A stretch of 64,000 nucleotides of DNA from Rhodopseudomonas sp. Its GTDB lineage: Bacteria > Pseudomonadota > Alphaproteobacteria > Rhizobiales > Xanthobacteraceae. The DNA lies in NCBI RefSeq assembly GCF_013377015.1, contig NZ_JACABA010000001.1:393554-457553 (forward strand), given 5' to 3'. Below are positions 19,756 through 29,051 of this stretch, in pieces. The notes beneath the pieces are model-generated. The model had not been told where the DNA came from. It saw only the letters and a program-made list of their open reading frames with translations, and searched no databases. A program made the translations under genes and the position numbers. Position 1 is the first letter of the stretch, and every line of letters starts with the position of its first letter.

Positions 19756-21356
19756 CAGATCATCTCCTCTGACTTGCGCTTCTTCGCCAGGGCTTCGATC
19801 TGCTTCTTGTATTTCTCGCGATAGGGGACGTTGTCCTTCGGGGTGTCTTCCCAAACGCCTGCGGCATAGCCCTGGCCGACGTCGCCGAAAAATGCCTTCA
19901 TCTCGTCGAAGCGCGACTGATTGGCGAGCGCGGCATTGACGACCTGCGCCAGTGAACCGGCCCCGGCCACGCCGAACAGCGGCCGCGCCGAAATCAGATT
20001 GGTGAAATACAGCGCCGGAATCGCCATCTGCTTGGCCTTCTGCACCACCGGGGTGGTGCCGATCGCCAACTGCGGGTTGAATTCATCGATCGCGGCGAGA
20101 TCCATTTCCAGCGAAGCGCGGTACTGCACCCGCACGCCCTTGGCCTCGAGCCATTCGCGATCCGGATTGGACCATTGCGTTCGCGGCGCCGCGGTGCCGA
20201 CATAGGGCACATCCGCGCCGCTTTCGATCAGCAGCCGCGCTACCAGCAATTCCGAGCCTTCGTAGCCCGATACGGTGATGCGGGCATTAACCGGCTTGGC
20301 GGCGAGCGCGGCCTTGATTGCCGGCAGGAAACGATTTTTCGCGGCGTCGATCTTGTCGCGCGGCACGTTGCAGGCGGTGCCGATCGCCTCGAGCCAGGCT
20401 TCGGTGCCATCATGGCCGACCGGCGCCGAACCGACGATCTTGCGGCCGGCGATATCGAATTGCCGGACGCAGGCGGTGTAGAATGGATGGATCGCGGCGA
20501 CCACTTGGCAGTCCAGCGCGGCGTAGAGCTCACGCCATTCGCGGGTCGGCACCACTGGACCGGCGGCGAGGCCCAGCGGCTCCAGCATCATGTTGATGCC
20601 GACTGGATCGGCCGGGAACATCTCGCCGAGCAACGTCACCGTGGGCCGTTCGCTGCGACCGCCGCGCGGCGCCTGAACCGGCCCCTGCTCGGCTTCCTTG
20701 CGCGCGTATTCCAGCATCGCCGCCGACAGCACGTCCTTGGCCTCGGCATGGGTCGGCACGCCGAAGCCCGGCACGTCGATGCCGATGATACGGACACCGT
20801 TGATTTCGTTCGGCAGCAGGTCGAGCGGCACGCCCGAAGCGGTCGGCACGCAGAGATTGGTAATGATGATGGTGTCATACAGCGCCGGATCGGCCAGCTT
20901 GAACACCGCCTCGCGGATGTCCTCAAACAGCTTTCCGGTCACCAGCGTTTCGGAATTGAACGGCACGTAGCCGACGGTGCGGCGCGCGCCGTAGAAATGC
21001 GACGTGAACGTCAGGCCGTAGACGCAGCAGGCCGAGCCGGACAGAATCGTCGCGGTGCGGCGCATCCGCAGCCCGACACGCAACGAACCGAACGCCGGAC
21101 ACATGCTCTGCGGCTGGTCGTGCGGACCCTTCGGATAGTCGGCGGCATAGCGATCGAGGATGTCGCTCTTGCCGGCGGCATTGGCGGCCGCCTTCAACTC
21201 GGCGGCGCCGGCATGACAACCGAGACCGTCAGTCCTGGTGGCCGCGGCATTGATCGCCGGGACGGTCGCGTCATCCGCCACGACATCGACGTCGACCGGG
21301 TCATTGACGACCGATTCGGTGATCGCGCCGGCGTATCGTGGCAGGTTGACGCTCAT
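19755..21356 (-). CDS. bchY: BchY, chlorophyllide a reductase subunit Y
   Basis: 533-residue partner of BchZ. Conserved Cys residues occur in [24 protein letters not shown] and [21 protein letters not shown] at 21356 follows GGAG with six-base spacing; an in-frame upstream ATG at 21407 overlaps the bchX end and lacks family similarity. It lies 25 bases after bchX. Confidence 0.96.
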   Translation of the reverse strand: MSVNLPRYAGAITESVVNDPVDVDVVADDATVPAINAAATRTDGLGCHAGAAELKAAANAAGKSDILDRYAADYPKGPHDQPQSMCPAFGSLRVGLRMRRTATILSGSACCVYGLTFTSHFYGARRTVGYVPFNSETLVTGKLFEDIREAVFKLADPALYDTIIITNLCVPTASGVPLDLLPNEINGVRIIGIDVPGFGVPTHAEAKDVLSAAMLEYARKEAEQGPVQAPRGGRSERPTVTLLGEMFPADPVGINMMLEPLGLAAGPVVPTREWRELYAALDCQVVAAIHPFYTACVRQFDIAGRKIVGSAPVGHDGTEAWLEAIGTACNVPRDKIDAAKNRFLPAIKAALAAKPVNARITVSGYEGSELLVARLLIESGADVPYVGTAAPRTQWSNPDREWLEAKGVRVQYRASLEMDLAAIDEFNPQLAIGTTPVVQKAKQMAIPALYFTNLISARPLFGVAGAGSLAQVVNAALANQSRFDEMKAFFGDVGQGYAAGVWEDTPKDNVPYREKYKKQIEALAKKRKSEEMI

Positions 21357-21381
21357 GTTGAACTCCGCATCATGCTGGTTC

Positions 21382-22377
21382 TCAAACCGCGTCGTAGACG
21401 ACTTCAAGCGACGGCTTGTTCAGCACCGAAGCGCCGCACATGTCTTCCATGGTCGCGGGCTCGAGTACGACGTCGCGTCCGGTGACATCGCTGGCGAACA
21501 GCCCAAGCAGGCCGTCCTGGCTGAGCGGGGTCGGCCGTACCGGCGGCGCGAGGCCGACGTTCTTGGCGAGTTCTTCGAACAGCGGACCCCACTCCCCGCC
21601 CGGCAGACCGATGATTTCGTAGTTCGCGCTCTTCTTGCGGATGCCGTCGTCAGCGGGGATCGCGGCGAGAACCGGAATGCCGACCGCCTTGGCGAAGGCC
21701 TGCGCCTCGCCGGTTGAGTCGTCCTTGTTGATCACCATGCCGGCGACGCCGACATTGCCGCCGAGCTTGCGGAAATATTCCACTGCGGAGCAGACGTTGT
21801 TGGCGACGTAGAGCGACTGCAGATCGTTGGAGCCGACCACGATCACCTTCTGGCACATGTCGCGGGCGATCGGCAGGCCGAAGCCGCCGCATACCACGTC
21901 GCCGAGGAAGTCGAGCAGCACGTAGTCGAAGCCCCATTCGTGGAAACCGAGCTTCTCGAGCAGCTCAAAGCCGTGAATGATACCGCGGCCGCCGCAACCG
22001 CGACCGACTTCGGGGCCGCCGAGCTCCATCGCGTAAACGCCGTCGCGCTTGAAGCAGACGTCGCCTATTTTCACTTCCTCGCCGGCCAGCTTCTTCTTCG
22101 ACGAGGTCTCGATAATCGTCGGGCAGGCGCGACCGCCGAACAGCAGCGAAGTGGTGTCGCTCTTCGGATCGCAGCCAATCAGCAGCACCTTCTTGCCTTG
22201 CTGCGCCATCATGTAGGACAGGTTGGCGAGCGTAAAACTTTTGCCGATCCCGCCCTTGCCGTAGATCGCGATGATCTGGGTTTCCTTGGTCACCGGCGTG
22301 GTGATCGGCGCATCCGGCTCGATCGACGCCTCTGCCCGCAGTACGTCAGCCATGGCGATTGGAGTCGCGACGTTCAT
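21382..22377 (-). CDS. bchX: BchX, chlorophyllide a reductase iron protein
   Basis: 331-residue NifH/BchL-like ATP-dependent electron donor to BchYZ. P-loop AIYGKGGIGKSFTLANLSYM, switch IGCDPKSDTTSLLFGG, and cluster cysteines in GRGCGGRGIIHGFE and DVVCGGFGLPIA. The N-terminal extension of about 35 residues before the P-loop is typical of BchX. ATG at 22377 overlaps the bchC stop (TGATG). Confidence 0.97.
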   Translation of the reverse strand: MNVATPIAMADVLRAEASIEPDAPITTPVTKETQIIAIYGKGGIGKSFTLANLSYMMAQQGKKVLLIGCDPKSDTTSLLFGGRACPTIIETSSKKKLAGEEVKIGDVCFKRDGVYAMELGGPEVGRGCGGRGIIHGFELLEKLGFHEWGFDYVLLDFLGDVVCGGFGLPIARDMCQKVIVVGSNDLQSLYVANNVCSAVEYFRKLGGNVGVAGMVINKDDSTGEAQAFAKAVGIPVLAAIPADDGIRKKSANYEIIGLPGGEWGPLFEELAKNVGLAPPVRPTPLSQDGLLGLFASDVTGRDVVLEPATMEDMCGASVLNKPSLEVVYDAV

Positions 22378-23318
22378 CAGCTCAATCTCCAGTTAAGGAC
22401 CATTTTCAGGCAGGCGGGATCTTCAAAGGCTATGCGATAGGCATCGGCCGGCGACGACTTGGCATCGTGGTGGTGGGTGATCAGGCCATCGAGCGACAAC
22501 TTGCCGGACTCGATCAGCGCCTTGGTGGCGGCGATATCCGGCGGCTGCCACTCGGCGGCGATCCGGATGCGCGCCTCGCGCATGAAGGCCGGCGGGAAAT
22601 TGAACGACAGCGGCTCGTGATAGAAGCCGGCCAGCACGATCTCGCCGCGCGGCGCGATCCGGCCGATCAGCGCATCGAGCAGTTTGGCGTCGCCGCTGAC
22701 GTCGTAGATGCTGGCATAGTCGCGGCGTGGATCGGCGTCGGGGTGGAGCACCTGATAACCGTTGGCGCCGTCGACGCGGACCGGATTGGTCTCCCACACT
22801 ACCGGCGCCGGATGGCCGAGCGCGATGGCGATGCGCGCCAGCAGGCGGCCAAGCACGCCATGGCCGACGATGCAGTCCGGCGTCACCGCGCCGGGCGCCG
22901 CGATGGCGTGATAGGCGGTCGCCGCCAGCGCCAGCAGAATGCCGCGCTCGCCGAGTTGCTGATCGAGCGGCACCACGCGCTTGCCAGGCACGACCAGCCG
23001 CGACGCCGATGCGCCGAACAGGCCGCGGACTTCGCCGAAGCATTTGGCGCCAGGCACAAACACTATTTGTCCCGGCCGCAGGTCGGAGCCAGGTCCCGCC
23101 TCGACCACCTCGCCGACCGACTCGTAACCGGGGACCAAGGGGTACCCCATTCCGGGAAATGGCGGCATCCGGCCGGACCAAAGCAGCCGCTCGGTACCGG
23201 TGCTAACGCCGCTCCACGCGACATCCACCACGACGTCGTCAACAGTCGGCGGCGTCAGGGCCAGCAGACTGAGCTCAACGTGTTGTGGTTGCGTGAGTAC
23301 GACCGCGATGGTTTCCAT
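22377..23318 (-). CDS. bchC: BchC, bacteriochlorophyllide a dehydrogenase
   Basis: 313-residue zinc-type alcohol dehydrogenase-like enzyme that oxidises the C3 hydroxyethyl group to acetyl. [31 protein letters not shown] is the BchC signature and [20 protein letters not shown] its nucleotide-binding part. ATG at 23318 has GGAG six bases upstream. It is the first gene of bchCXYZ-pufQ-pufBALM, behind a double PpsR operator. Confidence 0.96.
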   Translation of the reverse strand: METIAVVLTQPQHVELSLLALTPPTVDDVVVDVAWSGVSTGTERLLWSGRMPPFPGMGYPLVPGYESVGEVVEAGPGSDLRPGQIVFVPGAKCFGEVRGLFGASASRLVVPGKRVVPLDQQLGERGILLALAATAYHAIAAPGAVTPDCIVGHGVLGRLLARIAIALGHPAPVVWETNPVRVDGANGYQVLHPDADPRRDYASIYDVSGDAKLLDALIGRIAPRGEIVLAGFYHEPLSFNFPPAFMREARIRIAAEWQPPDIAATKALIESGKLSLDGLITHHHDAKSSPADAYRIAFEDPACLKMVLNWRLS

Positions 23319-23362
23319 CGCTTACTCCAAATTCCGAGGGGCAGAGACACTGCCGCTGCAAC

Positions 23363-23406
23363 TGTCATGCTAAACTGACGGATTACAGTGTCAAGCCAGA
23401 TTAACA
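23363..23406. promoter_or_regulatory. Tandem PpsR operators upstream of bchC
   Basis: Two boxes: TGT-N12-ACG at 23363-23380 (one base off consensus) and a perfect TGT-N12-ACA at 23389-23406. Their starts are 26 bp apart. They lie 45-88 bases upstream of the bchC ATG, overlapping nothing but the non-coding gap before the crtF stop, and should control the bchC-puf superoperon. Confidence 0.75.
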
Positions 23407-23409
23407 CAT

Positions 23410-24579
23410 TTACTGACGTTTGACGGCGGTAATTATGCTCGCCACCAGGGGCATCGGGCCGGGCCGGAGCTGAATCTCGCCAAAACCTGCCTGCTCCAGC
23501 AGGTCGCGCAGTCGCTCGAAGCTCCTAGCTTTACCGCTGCCCATCGCTCTCAAATAAAATGCAAAATAGGCCCCGGCCATGGATTCGGCGCCGCTGGTGC
23601 CGGCGATCGGCTCGGCCACCAGCAATTTTCCGTTGTCCGGCAACGCCTGATGGACTGCCCGCAGCAGCGTCATGACTTCGGCATCGTCGTGGTCATGGAG
23701 AACCCGGACCAGTGATACCAGATCGGCGCCCTGCGGTAGCGGGTCGGTAAGGAAACTGCCGCCCACCGCGGTGGCGCGGGCGGACAGTCCGCTGCTGCGA
23801 AATCGCTCGGCGGCTTTCGCCGCCACCGCCGGGAGGTCGAACAGGATGCAGTGCAGCTCGGGCAGCTGAGCGGCGACCGCCGCCAGGAAGGCGCCATCGC
23901 CGCCGCCGACATCGAGCAGGCAGCGGCAATCGCGGAAGGAGTAGACGTGCAGGACCTCGACCGCGATCATCGGCTGCGAGGCCGCCATCAGCGCGGTGTA
24001 GGGGGCGACCGCGGCGCCGGACAGATCGGCCGCCTGGCCATCCCGCGCATAGGCCCAGTAGGCAGCGAGTTCACCGCCGCCGCCCGGACCGCGCAGCAGC
24101 GCAATCGGATCCTGCAAATCGCGGTACAGTAGGGCGTGATGTTCGACCAAAGCCGTGACGCTCTGATTGCCGCGCAGCTCGGCGCCGAGCTGGCCGAGGC
24201 CGTAGCGCCCCTGACTGCGGCGCTGAACCAATTGCAGCGACTCCGCCGCGTCGAGCAGCAGGCGGGTCGAGTCGAGCGGCAACGACAGACGCAAGGCGAG
24301 ATCTTCGGCGCTCAGCGGTCCCGCGGCCAGATGGTCGAACAGCTTGAGCTGCACGCAAGCGAACAGAACCTGCGAATAGACGAAGCCGGCGACGAGATCG
24401 AACATCACGCCGGCACGGCGGCGCGCGACCCCGCGGGTCAGCGGAAAAATCGCCGCAAACCGCTGGAAGCGTGGATTCGACAGGATCGAATCGCGCAGAC
24501 CCAGCAGCCGGTCGCTGAAACTCAGTGGGATCATGTTGATCGTAGCATCGGCCCGGCTGGACGGCCAGACCGTGGTCAT
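23410..24579 (-). CDS. crtF: CrtF, demethylspheroidene/hydroxycarotenoid O-methyltransferase
   Basis: 389-residue SAM-dependent O-methyltransferase of the spheroidene/spirilloxanthin pathway, which methylates the C-1 hydroxyl group. A dimerisation and winged-helix region is followed by the SAM motif LLDVGGGDGAFLAAVA and the LVRVLHDHDD segment with the catalytic-type His. The gene starts five bases after the crtE stop. An internal ATG at 24534 is an alternative start. Confidence 0.93.
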   Translation of the reverse strand: MTTVWPSSRADATINMIPLSFSDRLLGLRDSILSNPRFQRFAAIFPLTRGVARRRAGVMFDLVAGFVYSQVLFACVQLKLFDHLAAGPLSAEDLALRLSLPLDSTRLLLDAAESLQLVQRRSQGRYGLGQLGAELRGNQSVTALVEHHALLYRDLQDPIALLRGPGGGGELAAYWAYARDGQAADLSGAAVAPYTALMAASQPMIAVEVLHVYSFRDCRCLLDVGGGDGAFLAAVAAQLPELHCILFDLPAVAAKAAERFRSSGLSARATAVGGSFLTDPLPQGADLVSLVRVLHDHDDAEVMTLLRAVHQALPDNGKLLVAEPIAGTSGAESMAGAYFAFYLRAMGSGKARSFERLRDLLEQAGFGEIQLRPGPMPLVASIITAVKRQ

Positions 24580-24584
24580 CGCCG

Positions 24585-25451
24585 CTACGCCGCGGACTGT
24601 GCGAGCTTGGCCGGCACCAGACGTTTGGCTTCGGACATGATCAGCGAGCGCAGTTCATGGCCGTTGGCGCAAGGCGGCATTGCCTCGATCGCGCCGCGCA
24701 CCAGCGATTGCAGATGCAGCACCGCGCCGTCGATCCCCATTGCGGTCACGGCACTCGGGCGGTTATGCGCCACGTCCTGACCGACCGGCTTGCCGATCTC
24801 GTCTTCGTCGGCGGCGGCGTCGCGCAGGTCGTCGGCGACCTGATAGGCCTCGCCGATCTTCTCGCCGACCATCCGCCACGGCCCGGGATCGGCGCCAGCC
24901 GACGCCGCGCCGGCCGCCGTCGCCGCGACGAACAGCGCGCCGGTCTTGGAGCGGTGATAATGTGCCAGATTGATTTCCGACTCGCATTCCCAGGCCTGAC
25001 CGGCGACGATGCCGAACGGCACGCCGACCGCCTGGCCGATGGTCATGGTCAGGGCCGCGAGTCGTTCCGGCGCGCAGGTGACGCGGGCGATGGTCTGGAA
25101 CGCCAGCACGATCAGCGCGTCTCCCGTCAGCACCGCGAGCGGCTCGCCGAACGCGACGTGGACCGAGGGGCGGCCGCGCCGTGTCGCGGCGCCGTCGAAA
25201 CAGGGCAGATCGTCATGCACCAGCGACGCGCAATGCATCAATTCCAGAGCCGCACCAGCAGCTTCGGTGGCGGCCGGGTTGTCCTCGCCGCAGGCCGCGG
25301 CAACGCTGTGACAAAGTCGGGGCCGAACCCGGGCGCCGCGCGGGAACACGGCGTACCGCATCGCCGCCGCCAGCCGCGGCGGGCAGCCTGTCACATCGGC
25401 CTGGTTCAGGGCGTCGGTTAGAGCCCGCTCGATCCGATTGGTGACATCCAT
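24585..25451 (-). CDS. crtE: CrtE, geranylgeranyl diphosphate synthase
   Basis: 288-residue trans-prenyl diphosphate synthase that makes C20 GGPP for carotenoids and for the bacteriochlorophyll tail. First Asp-rich motif in LVHDDLPCFDGAATRRGRPS, second in YQVADDLRDAAAD. ATG at 25451 has GGAG six bases upstream, preferred over an ATG at 25478. Divergent from crtD across a control region with PpsR boxes. Confidence 0.95.
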   Translation of the reverse strand: MDVTNRIERALTDALNQADVTGCPPRLAAAMRYAVFPRGARVRPRLCHSVAAACGEDNPAATEAAGAALELMHCASLVHDDLPCFDGAATRRGRPSVHVAFGEPLAVLTGDALIVLAFQTIARVTCAPERLAALTMTIGQAVGVPFGIVAGQAWECESEINLAHYHRSKTGALFVAATAAGAASAGADPGPWRMVGEKIGEAYQVADDLRDAAADEDEIGKPVGQDVAHNRPSAVTAMGIDGAVLHLQSLVRGAIEAMPPCANGHELRSLIMSEAKRLVPAKLAQSAA

Positions 25452-25479
25452 GGCAGGCTCCCGTGCTTTTGGCAGCAAG

Positions 25480-25523
25480 TGTCAATTTGACTTGTCATGA
25501 TCGAATGTAAATGTTTATGGACA
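25480..25523. promoter_or_regulatory. PpsR operators in the crtE/crtD divergent promoter
   Basis: A perfect TGT-N12-ACA at 25506-25523 and a one-mismatch box, TGT-N12-TCA, at 25480-25497, again with starts 26 bp apart. A third imperfect inverted repeat, TGTCA at 25526-25530 and TGACA at 25545-25549, follows. The 129-base gap between crtE and crtD holds nothing else. Confidence 0.7.
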
Positions 25524-25580
25524 CCTGTCAATGATGACGCTCAATGACACCCAAAATGATACCCACGGAGTCGGTGCCTG

Positions 25581-27128
25581 ATGCTGCAAGAGCGTATCGT
25601 TAAGGATCGCGTCGTCGTAGTCGGCGCCGGGGTGGCTGGACTGGCCTCGGCTCTGGCGCTGTCGGCGCGCGGCCTTGACGTGACGGTCCTGGAGCGCAGC
25701 CCGGCGCCGGGCGGCAAGCTCCGGCAAGTCGGGATTGGACCGGCGCGGATCGACAGCGGCCCGACCGTTTTCACCATGCGCTGGGTGTTCGAGGAATTAT
25801 TCGCGGCTGCCGGCCGGAATTTTTCCGACCACGTCCGGCTCCGTTCGCTCGACGTGCTGGCGAGGCATGCGTGGGATGCGGAGACCAGGCTCGATCTGTT
25901 CGCCGACGAGGCGCAATCGGCCGATGCGATCGGCGATTTTGCCGGCCGGGCGGAAGCCCAACGTTATCGAAAATTCTGCGCCGACAGCCGGCGGATCTAT
26001 CAGATTCTGGAAGCGCCGTTTCTGCGCGCCACCGCGCCGAGCCTGCCCGGGCTGGTCGCGGCCAACGGATTGCGCGGTCTGCTGGAACTGCCGCGGATCC
26101 GGCCGTTCACGACGATGTGGAAAGCGCTCGGCGATTACTTCCACGATCCGCGGCTGCATCAATTGTTCGGGCGCTACGCCACCTATTGCGGCTCCTCGCC
26201 CTATGCGGCGCCGGCGACCCTGATGCTGGTCGCCCATGTCGAGCAGCAGGGCGTCTGGATCATCGACGGCGGCATGCATGCGCTCGCAAGCGCGATCGCC
26301 GATTGCGCCACCGCGCAGGGCGCCAGCATCCTGTACAATCAAGAGGTCAGCGAGGTCATCACCAACTCCGGCCGCGCCTGCGGAGTGCGGCTCGCCAGCG
26401 GCGAGCAACTCGCGGCCGACGCGGTGATCGTCAACGCCGATGTCGGCGCGGTGTCGGGCGGATTGTTCGGCGCGTCGGTGCGGCGCGCCGCGGCCCCGAT
26501 CGCGCCGGAATCGCGGTCGCTGTCGGCGATCACCTGGAGCATGGTCGCGAAAGCCGACGGTTTTCCGCTGAGCCGGCATTCGGTGTTCTTCTCGCGCGAC
26601 TATGCCAGAGAGTTCGCCGACATCTTCGGCCGTAACGCGGTGCCGGACGAGCCGACGGTGTATGTCTGCGGCCAGGACCGCATCGACAACGACGCCAGCA
26701 CCAGCGCCTCCGGCGAGGAGGAACTGTTCGTGCTGATCAACGCGCCGCCGGTCGGTGACACGAAGGTATTCGACGCCACCGAGATCGAACGCTACGCCGA
26801 GCGCACGTTTGGCGCGCTGGCGCGCTGCGGGCTGAGGATCGAACGGCGGCCCGAGACCACCGAGGTGACCACGCCGTCGGATTTCAATCGGATGTTTCCC
26901 GCCACCGGCGGCGCGCTGTACGGTCGCGCCTCACATGGCTGGACCTCGTCGTTCGCCCGGCCGGGGGCGCGGACCAGCGTCCCGGGCCTGTATCTCGCTG
27001 GCGGCAGCACCCATCCCGGGCCGGGCGTGCCGATGGCGGCGCTGTCTGGACGCGCCGCGGCGGCGAGCCTGCTCGCCGACATCGAGCGCGACCTGCAACG
27101 GGTCGGGCCGGCGCCGGTGGCGCCGTGA
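25581..27128 (+). CDS. crtD: CrtD, 1-hydroxycarotenoid 3,4-desaturase
   Basis: 515-residue FAD carotenoid desaturase of the CrtI family. The N terminus has VVVVGAGVAGLASALALSAR and PAPGGKLRQ, and the C-terminal signature is GLYLAGGSTHPGPGVPMAALSG. Pairing with crtC makes CrtD, rather than CrtI, the right member; CrtI is at 31246-32781. CrtC begins 16 bases beyond the stop. Confidence 0.94.
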   Translation: MLQERIVKDRVVVVGAGVAGLASALALSARGLDVTVLERSPAPGGKLRQVGIGPARIDSGPTVFTMRWVFEELFAAAGRNFSDHVRLRSLDVLARHAWDAETRLDLFADEAQSADAIGDFAGRAEAQRYRKFCADSRRIYQILEAPFLRATAPSLPGLVAANGLRGLLELPRIRPFTTMWKALGDYFHDPRLHQLFGRYATYCGSSPYAAPATLMLVAHVEQQGVWIIDGGMHALASAIADCATAQGASILYNQEVSEVITNSGRACGVRLASGEQLAADAVIVNADVGAVSGGLFGASVRRAAAPIAPESRSLSAITWSMVAKADGFPLSRHSVFFSRDYAREFADIFGRNAVPDEPTVYVCGQDRIDNDASTSASGEEELFVLINAPPVGDTKVFDATEIERYAERTFGALARCGLRIERRPETTEVTTPSDFNRMFPATGGALYGRASHGWTSSFARPGARTSVPGLYLAGGSTHPGPGVPMAALSGRAAAASLLADIERDLQRVGPAPVAP

Positions 27129-27144
27129 CCAACCGGATAGGCCC

Positions 27145-28098
27145 ATGATTCCCTGGCCCAACGAGATCGACGAGCGGCTGGCCGGATTCAATCTGGCGGT
27201 GCCACCGAACGGCTATGCCTGGTGGTACATCGACGCGCTCAGCGACGACGGCCGCGAAGGTCTCACTATCATCGCCTTCATCGGTAGCGTGTTCTCGCCC
27301 TACTATGCCTTCGCGCGGCGCGGCGGCCTGACCGATCCGCTCAATCATTGCGCATTAAACGTCGCGCTGTACCGCGACAACGGCAATCGCTGGACCATGA
27401 CCGAACGCGCGCGCGGCCGGGTCGCGCGCACCGTCAACGCACTGCTGATCGGCCCCAGTGATCTGTCGTGGGACGGCACCGCGCTGACCATCAATATCAA
27501 CGAGGTCAGCGCGCCGATCCCGGGGCGGATCAAGGGCCGGGTGCGAGTGTTCCCCGCCGCGATCACCAAACAGGCGTTCGTCCTCAACGCCGAGGGCAAT
27601 CATCGCTGGTGGCCGATCGCACCCTGCGCGCGGGTCGAGGTCGAGATGGAGCAGCCGTCGCTGCGTTGGCAGGGCGAAGGCTATCTCGACAGCAATGCCG
27701 GGGACGCGCCGATCGAGACCGGGTTTCGCGACTGGGAATGGTCGCGCGGCGCGCTGCGCGATGGCGCGGCGATCCTGTACGAGGCCGAGCGCCGCGACGG
27801 CAGCCGGTTCGATCTCGCCGCGACCTTCGACGCCCAGGGCAACATGCAGCCGTTCGAACGGCCGGCGCTGGCGAAGCTCGCGCGCTCTGGCTGGCGCGTC
27901 GATCGCAACGCCCGCAGCGAGAACGGCGCGCATGTGGTGAAGACGCTGGAGGACGCGCCGTTCTACGCCCGCTCGGTGGTGGCGACCACGCTGCTCGGCG
28001 AGAAGGTGACGCTGATGCACGAATCGCTCTCGCTCGACCGCTTCAAGCTGCCGGTGGTCCAGGCGATGCTGCCGTTTAGAATGCCGCGAAGAAGGTAG
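27145..28098 (+). CDS. crtC: CrtC, carotenoid 1,2-hydratase
   Basis: 317-residue hydratase that adds water to the psi end of lycopene or neurosporene derivatives. Recognised by AWWYIDALSDDG, FIGSVFSPYYAFAR, the HCALNVALY segment and SLRWQGEGYLDSNAGDAPIE. Start taken at ATG 27145; the frame is open upstream inside crtD, but no conserved sequence supports a longer protein. The basic C terminus ends FRMPRRR. Confidence 0.94.
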   Translation: MIPWPNEIDERLAGFNLAVPPNGYAWWYIDALSDDGREGLTIIAFIGSVFSPYYAFARRGGLTDPLNHCALNVALYRDNGNRWTMTERARGRVARTVNALLIGPSDLSWDGTALTININEVSAPIPGRIKGRVRVFPAAITKQAFVLNAEGNHRWWPIAPCARVEVEMEQPSLRWQGEGYLDSNAGDAPIETGFRDWEWSRGALRDGAAILYEAERRDGSRFDLAATFDAQGNMQPFERPALAKLARSGWRVDRNARSENGAHVVKTLEDAPFYARSVVATTLLGEKVTLMHESLSLDRFKLPVVQAMLPFRMPRRR

Positions 28099-28204
28099 GG
28101 ACACGCGTCAGCATGCTCGATGCTTGCTCGCATCGCTCCTAACGCAGCCTGATGATGACAAGACGCTTGCGCCGTCTCAAACCATGAGGCGTAAGGCCTA
28201 CACT

Positions 28205-28331
28205 CCTCACCCTTCGAGACGCGCGCAAGGGCATGCTCCTCAGGGTGAGGGGCATTGCGCGTGGCGCGGCAGCAATTTTCAGTGCCTCATCCTGAGGAGC
28301 TCGCCGAAGGCGAGCGTCTCGAAGGATGAGG
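28205..28331. repeat. Two palindromic intergenic repeats (CCTTCGAGACGC family)
   Basis: Units at about 28205-28252 and 28284-28331 in opposite orientation, built on CTCATCCTTCGAGACGC ... GCTCCTCAGGATGAG with variable centres. Further copies lie at 28629-28688, 30046-30162 and 33765-33868. The second unit overlaps the 3' end of the GIY-YIG gene. They resemble the REP-like palindromes scattered through Rhodopseudomonas and Bradyrhizobium genomes. Confidence 0.8.
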
Positions 28332-28619
28332 TGTCTTCCGCTTCGACAATTGTCGTAACGCGTCCACGTCGCCGCGAATGAAGGCCTCCTTCTTCGCCCG
28401 GCTCCACTTCTTGAGCTTTCGTTCGTTCTCGATCGCATCGGTGACGCGATCGAACCACTCCGAGAACACCAGAACCACCGGACGGCGGGACGCCGTGTAG
28501 CCTTCGAAGGCTCCGGAATTGTGTTGGGCGATGCGGAGCTCGAGCGAGCTACGCGCCGTCCCAATGTAGAGACTGCCGTCAGAACACCTGACGAAATAGA
28601 GATAAGCGCCCTCGGTCAT
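28287..28619 (-). CDS. GIY-YIG nuclease-domain protein
   Basis: 110-residue small GIY-YIG superfamily protein (UPF0213/YhbQ-like). AYLYFVRCSDGSLYIGTARSS gives the two catalytic-face tyrosines, followed by LELRIAQHN and the ENERKLKKWSRAKKEAFI helix. The last dozen or so residues (KTPHPSRRSPSASSSG) are encoded by a palindromic repeat unit and look acquired. ATG at 28619 is preferred over 28634. It has no evident link to photosynthesis. Confidence 0.8.
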   Translation of the reverse strand: MTEGAYLYFVRCSDGSLYIGTARSSLELRIAQHNSGAFEGYTASRRPVVLVFSEWFDRVTDAIENERKLKKWSRAKKEAFIRGDVDALRQLSKRKTPHPSRRSPSASSSG

Positions 28620-28628
28620 GGGCTTCGG

Positions 28629-28688
28629 CCTCATCCTTCGAGACGCCCGTCGCCGCCCTGGGGCTGCGACGGGCTCCTCAGGATGAGG
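28629..28688. repeat. Palindromic intergenic repeat
   Basis: Unit of the CCTCATCCTTCGAGACGC ... GCTCCTCAGGATGAGG family with a longer GC-rich centre, just upstream of the GIY-YIG start and eight bases before the micro-protein stop. Confidence 0.78.
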
Positions 28689-28695
28689 GGCTGGC

Positions 28696-28848
28696 TCAGC
28701 ATTTGTCGACTATTTTTTGCTGCCTCGCCCTCTCCGCCTCGCGCTTCCTGTCGAGCCGTTTGCCTTGCAGTTCGAGGATGCCCCAGGCGGCGACGATCAA
28801 GGCGAGGATGATTAGTTCGAAGTAATTGAACGGGCTGTCGCTGTTCAT
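28696..28848 (-). CDS. 50-residue single-span membrane micro-protein (paralogue A)
   Basis: Reads MNSDSPFNYFELIILALIVA followed by AWGILELQGKRLDRKREAERARQQK. One N-terminal transmembrane segment is followed by a highly charged basic helix. ATG at 28848 follows a GGAGAGACGCC ribosome site. It is clearly related to the next gene (28888-29025): both have FELxxLAL or LIELALVF, then W-x-(I/V)-(L/M)-E-x-QG-(K/R)-RLDR-x-REA. The function is unknown to me. Between crtC and hemF inside the photosynthesis cluster it could be a small assembly or complex subunit. Confidence 0.7.
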   Translation of the reverse strand: MNSDSPFNYFELIILALIVAAWGILELQGKRLDRKREAERARQQKIVDKC

Positions 28849-28887
28849 GGCGTCTCTCCGCGACGAGATGGCGGGCGGGCCGCGATC

Positions 28888-29025
28888 CTATGGGTGATTG
28901 TCCTGCCGTTCGCGGGCTTCGCGCTGGCGGTCGAGGCGCCGGCCCTGCCATTCCATCACCGCCCAACCGGCGATCAGGCAAAGGAACACAAGCGCGAGTT
29001 CGATCAGTCCGAGGTAGTCATCCAT
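28888..29025 (-). CDS. 45-residue single-span membrane micro-protein (paralogue B)
   Basis: Reads MDDYLGLIELALVFLCLIAG followed by WAVMEWQGRRLDRQREARERQDNHP. Same layout as its neighbour: acidic N terminus, one hydrophobic span, Trp-containing boundary and a QGRRLDRQREARER charged tail. ATG at 29025 has GAGGAG six bases upstream. It lies 26 bases after hemF and 39 bases before paralogue A, so the three may be cotranscribed. Function unknown. Confidence 0.72.
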   Translation of the reverse strand: MDDYLGLIELALVFLCLIAGWAVMEWQGRRLDRQREARERQDNHP

Positions 29026-29051
29026 GATGCGCTCCTCAGGGAAACCGCGGT

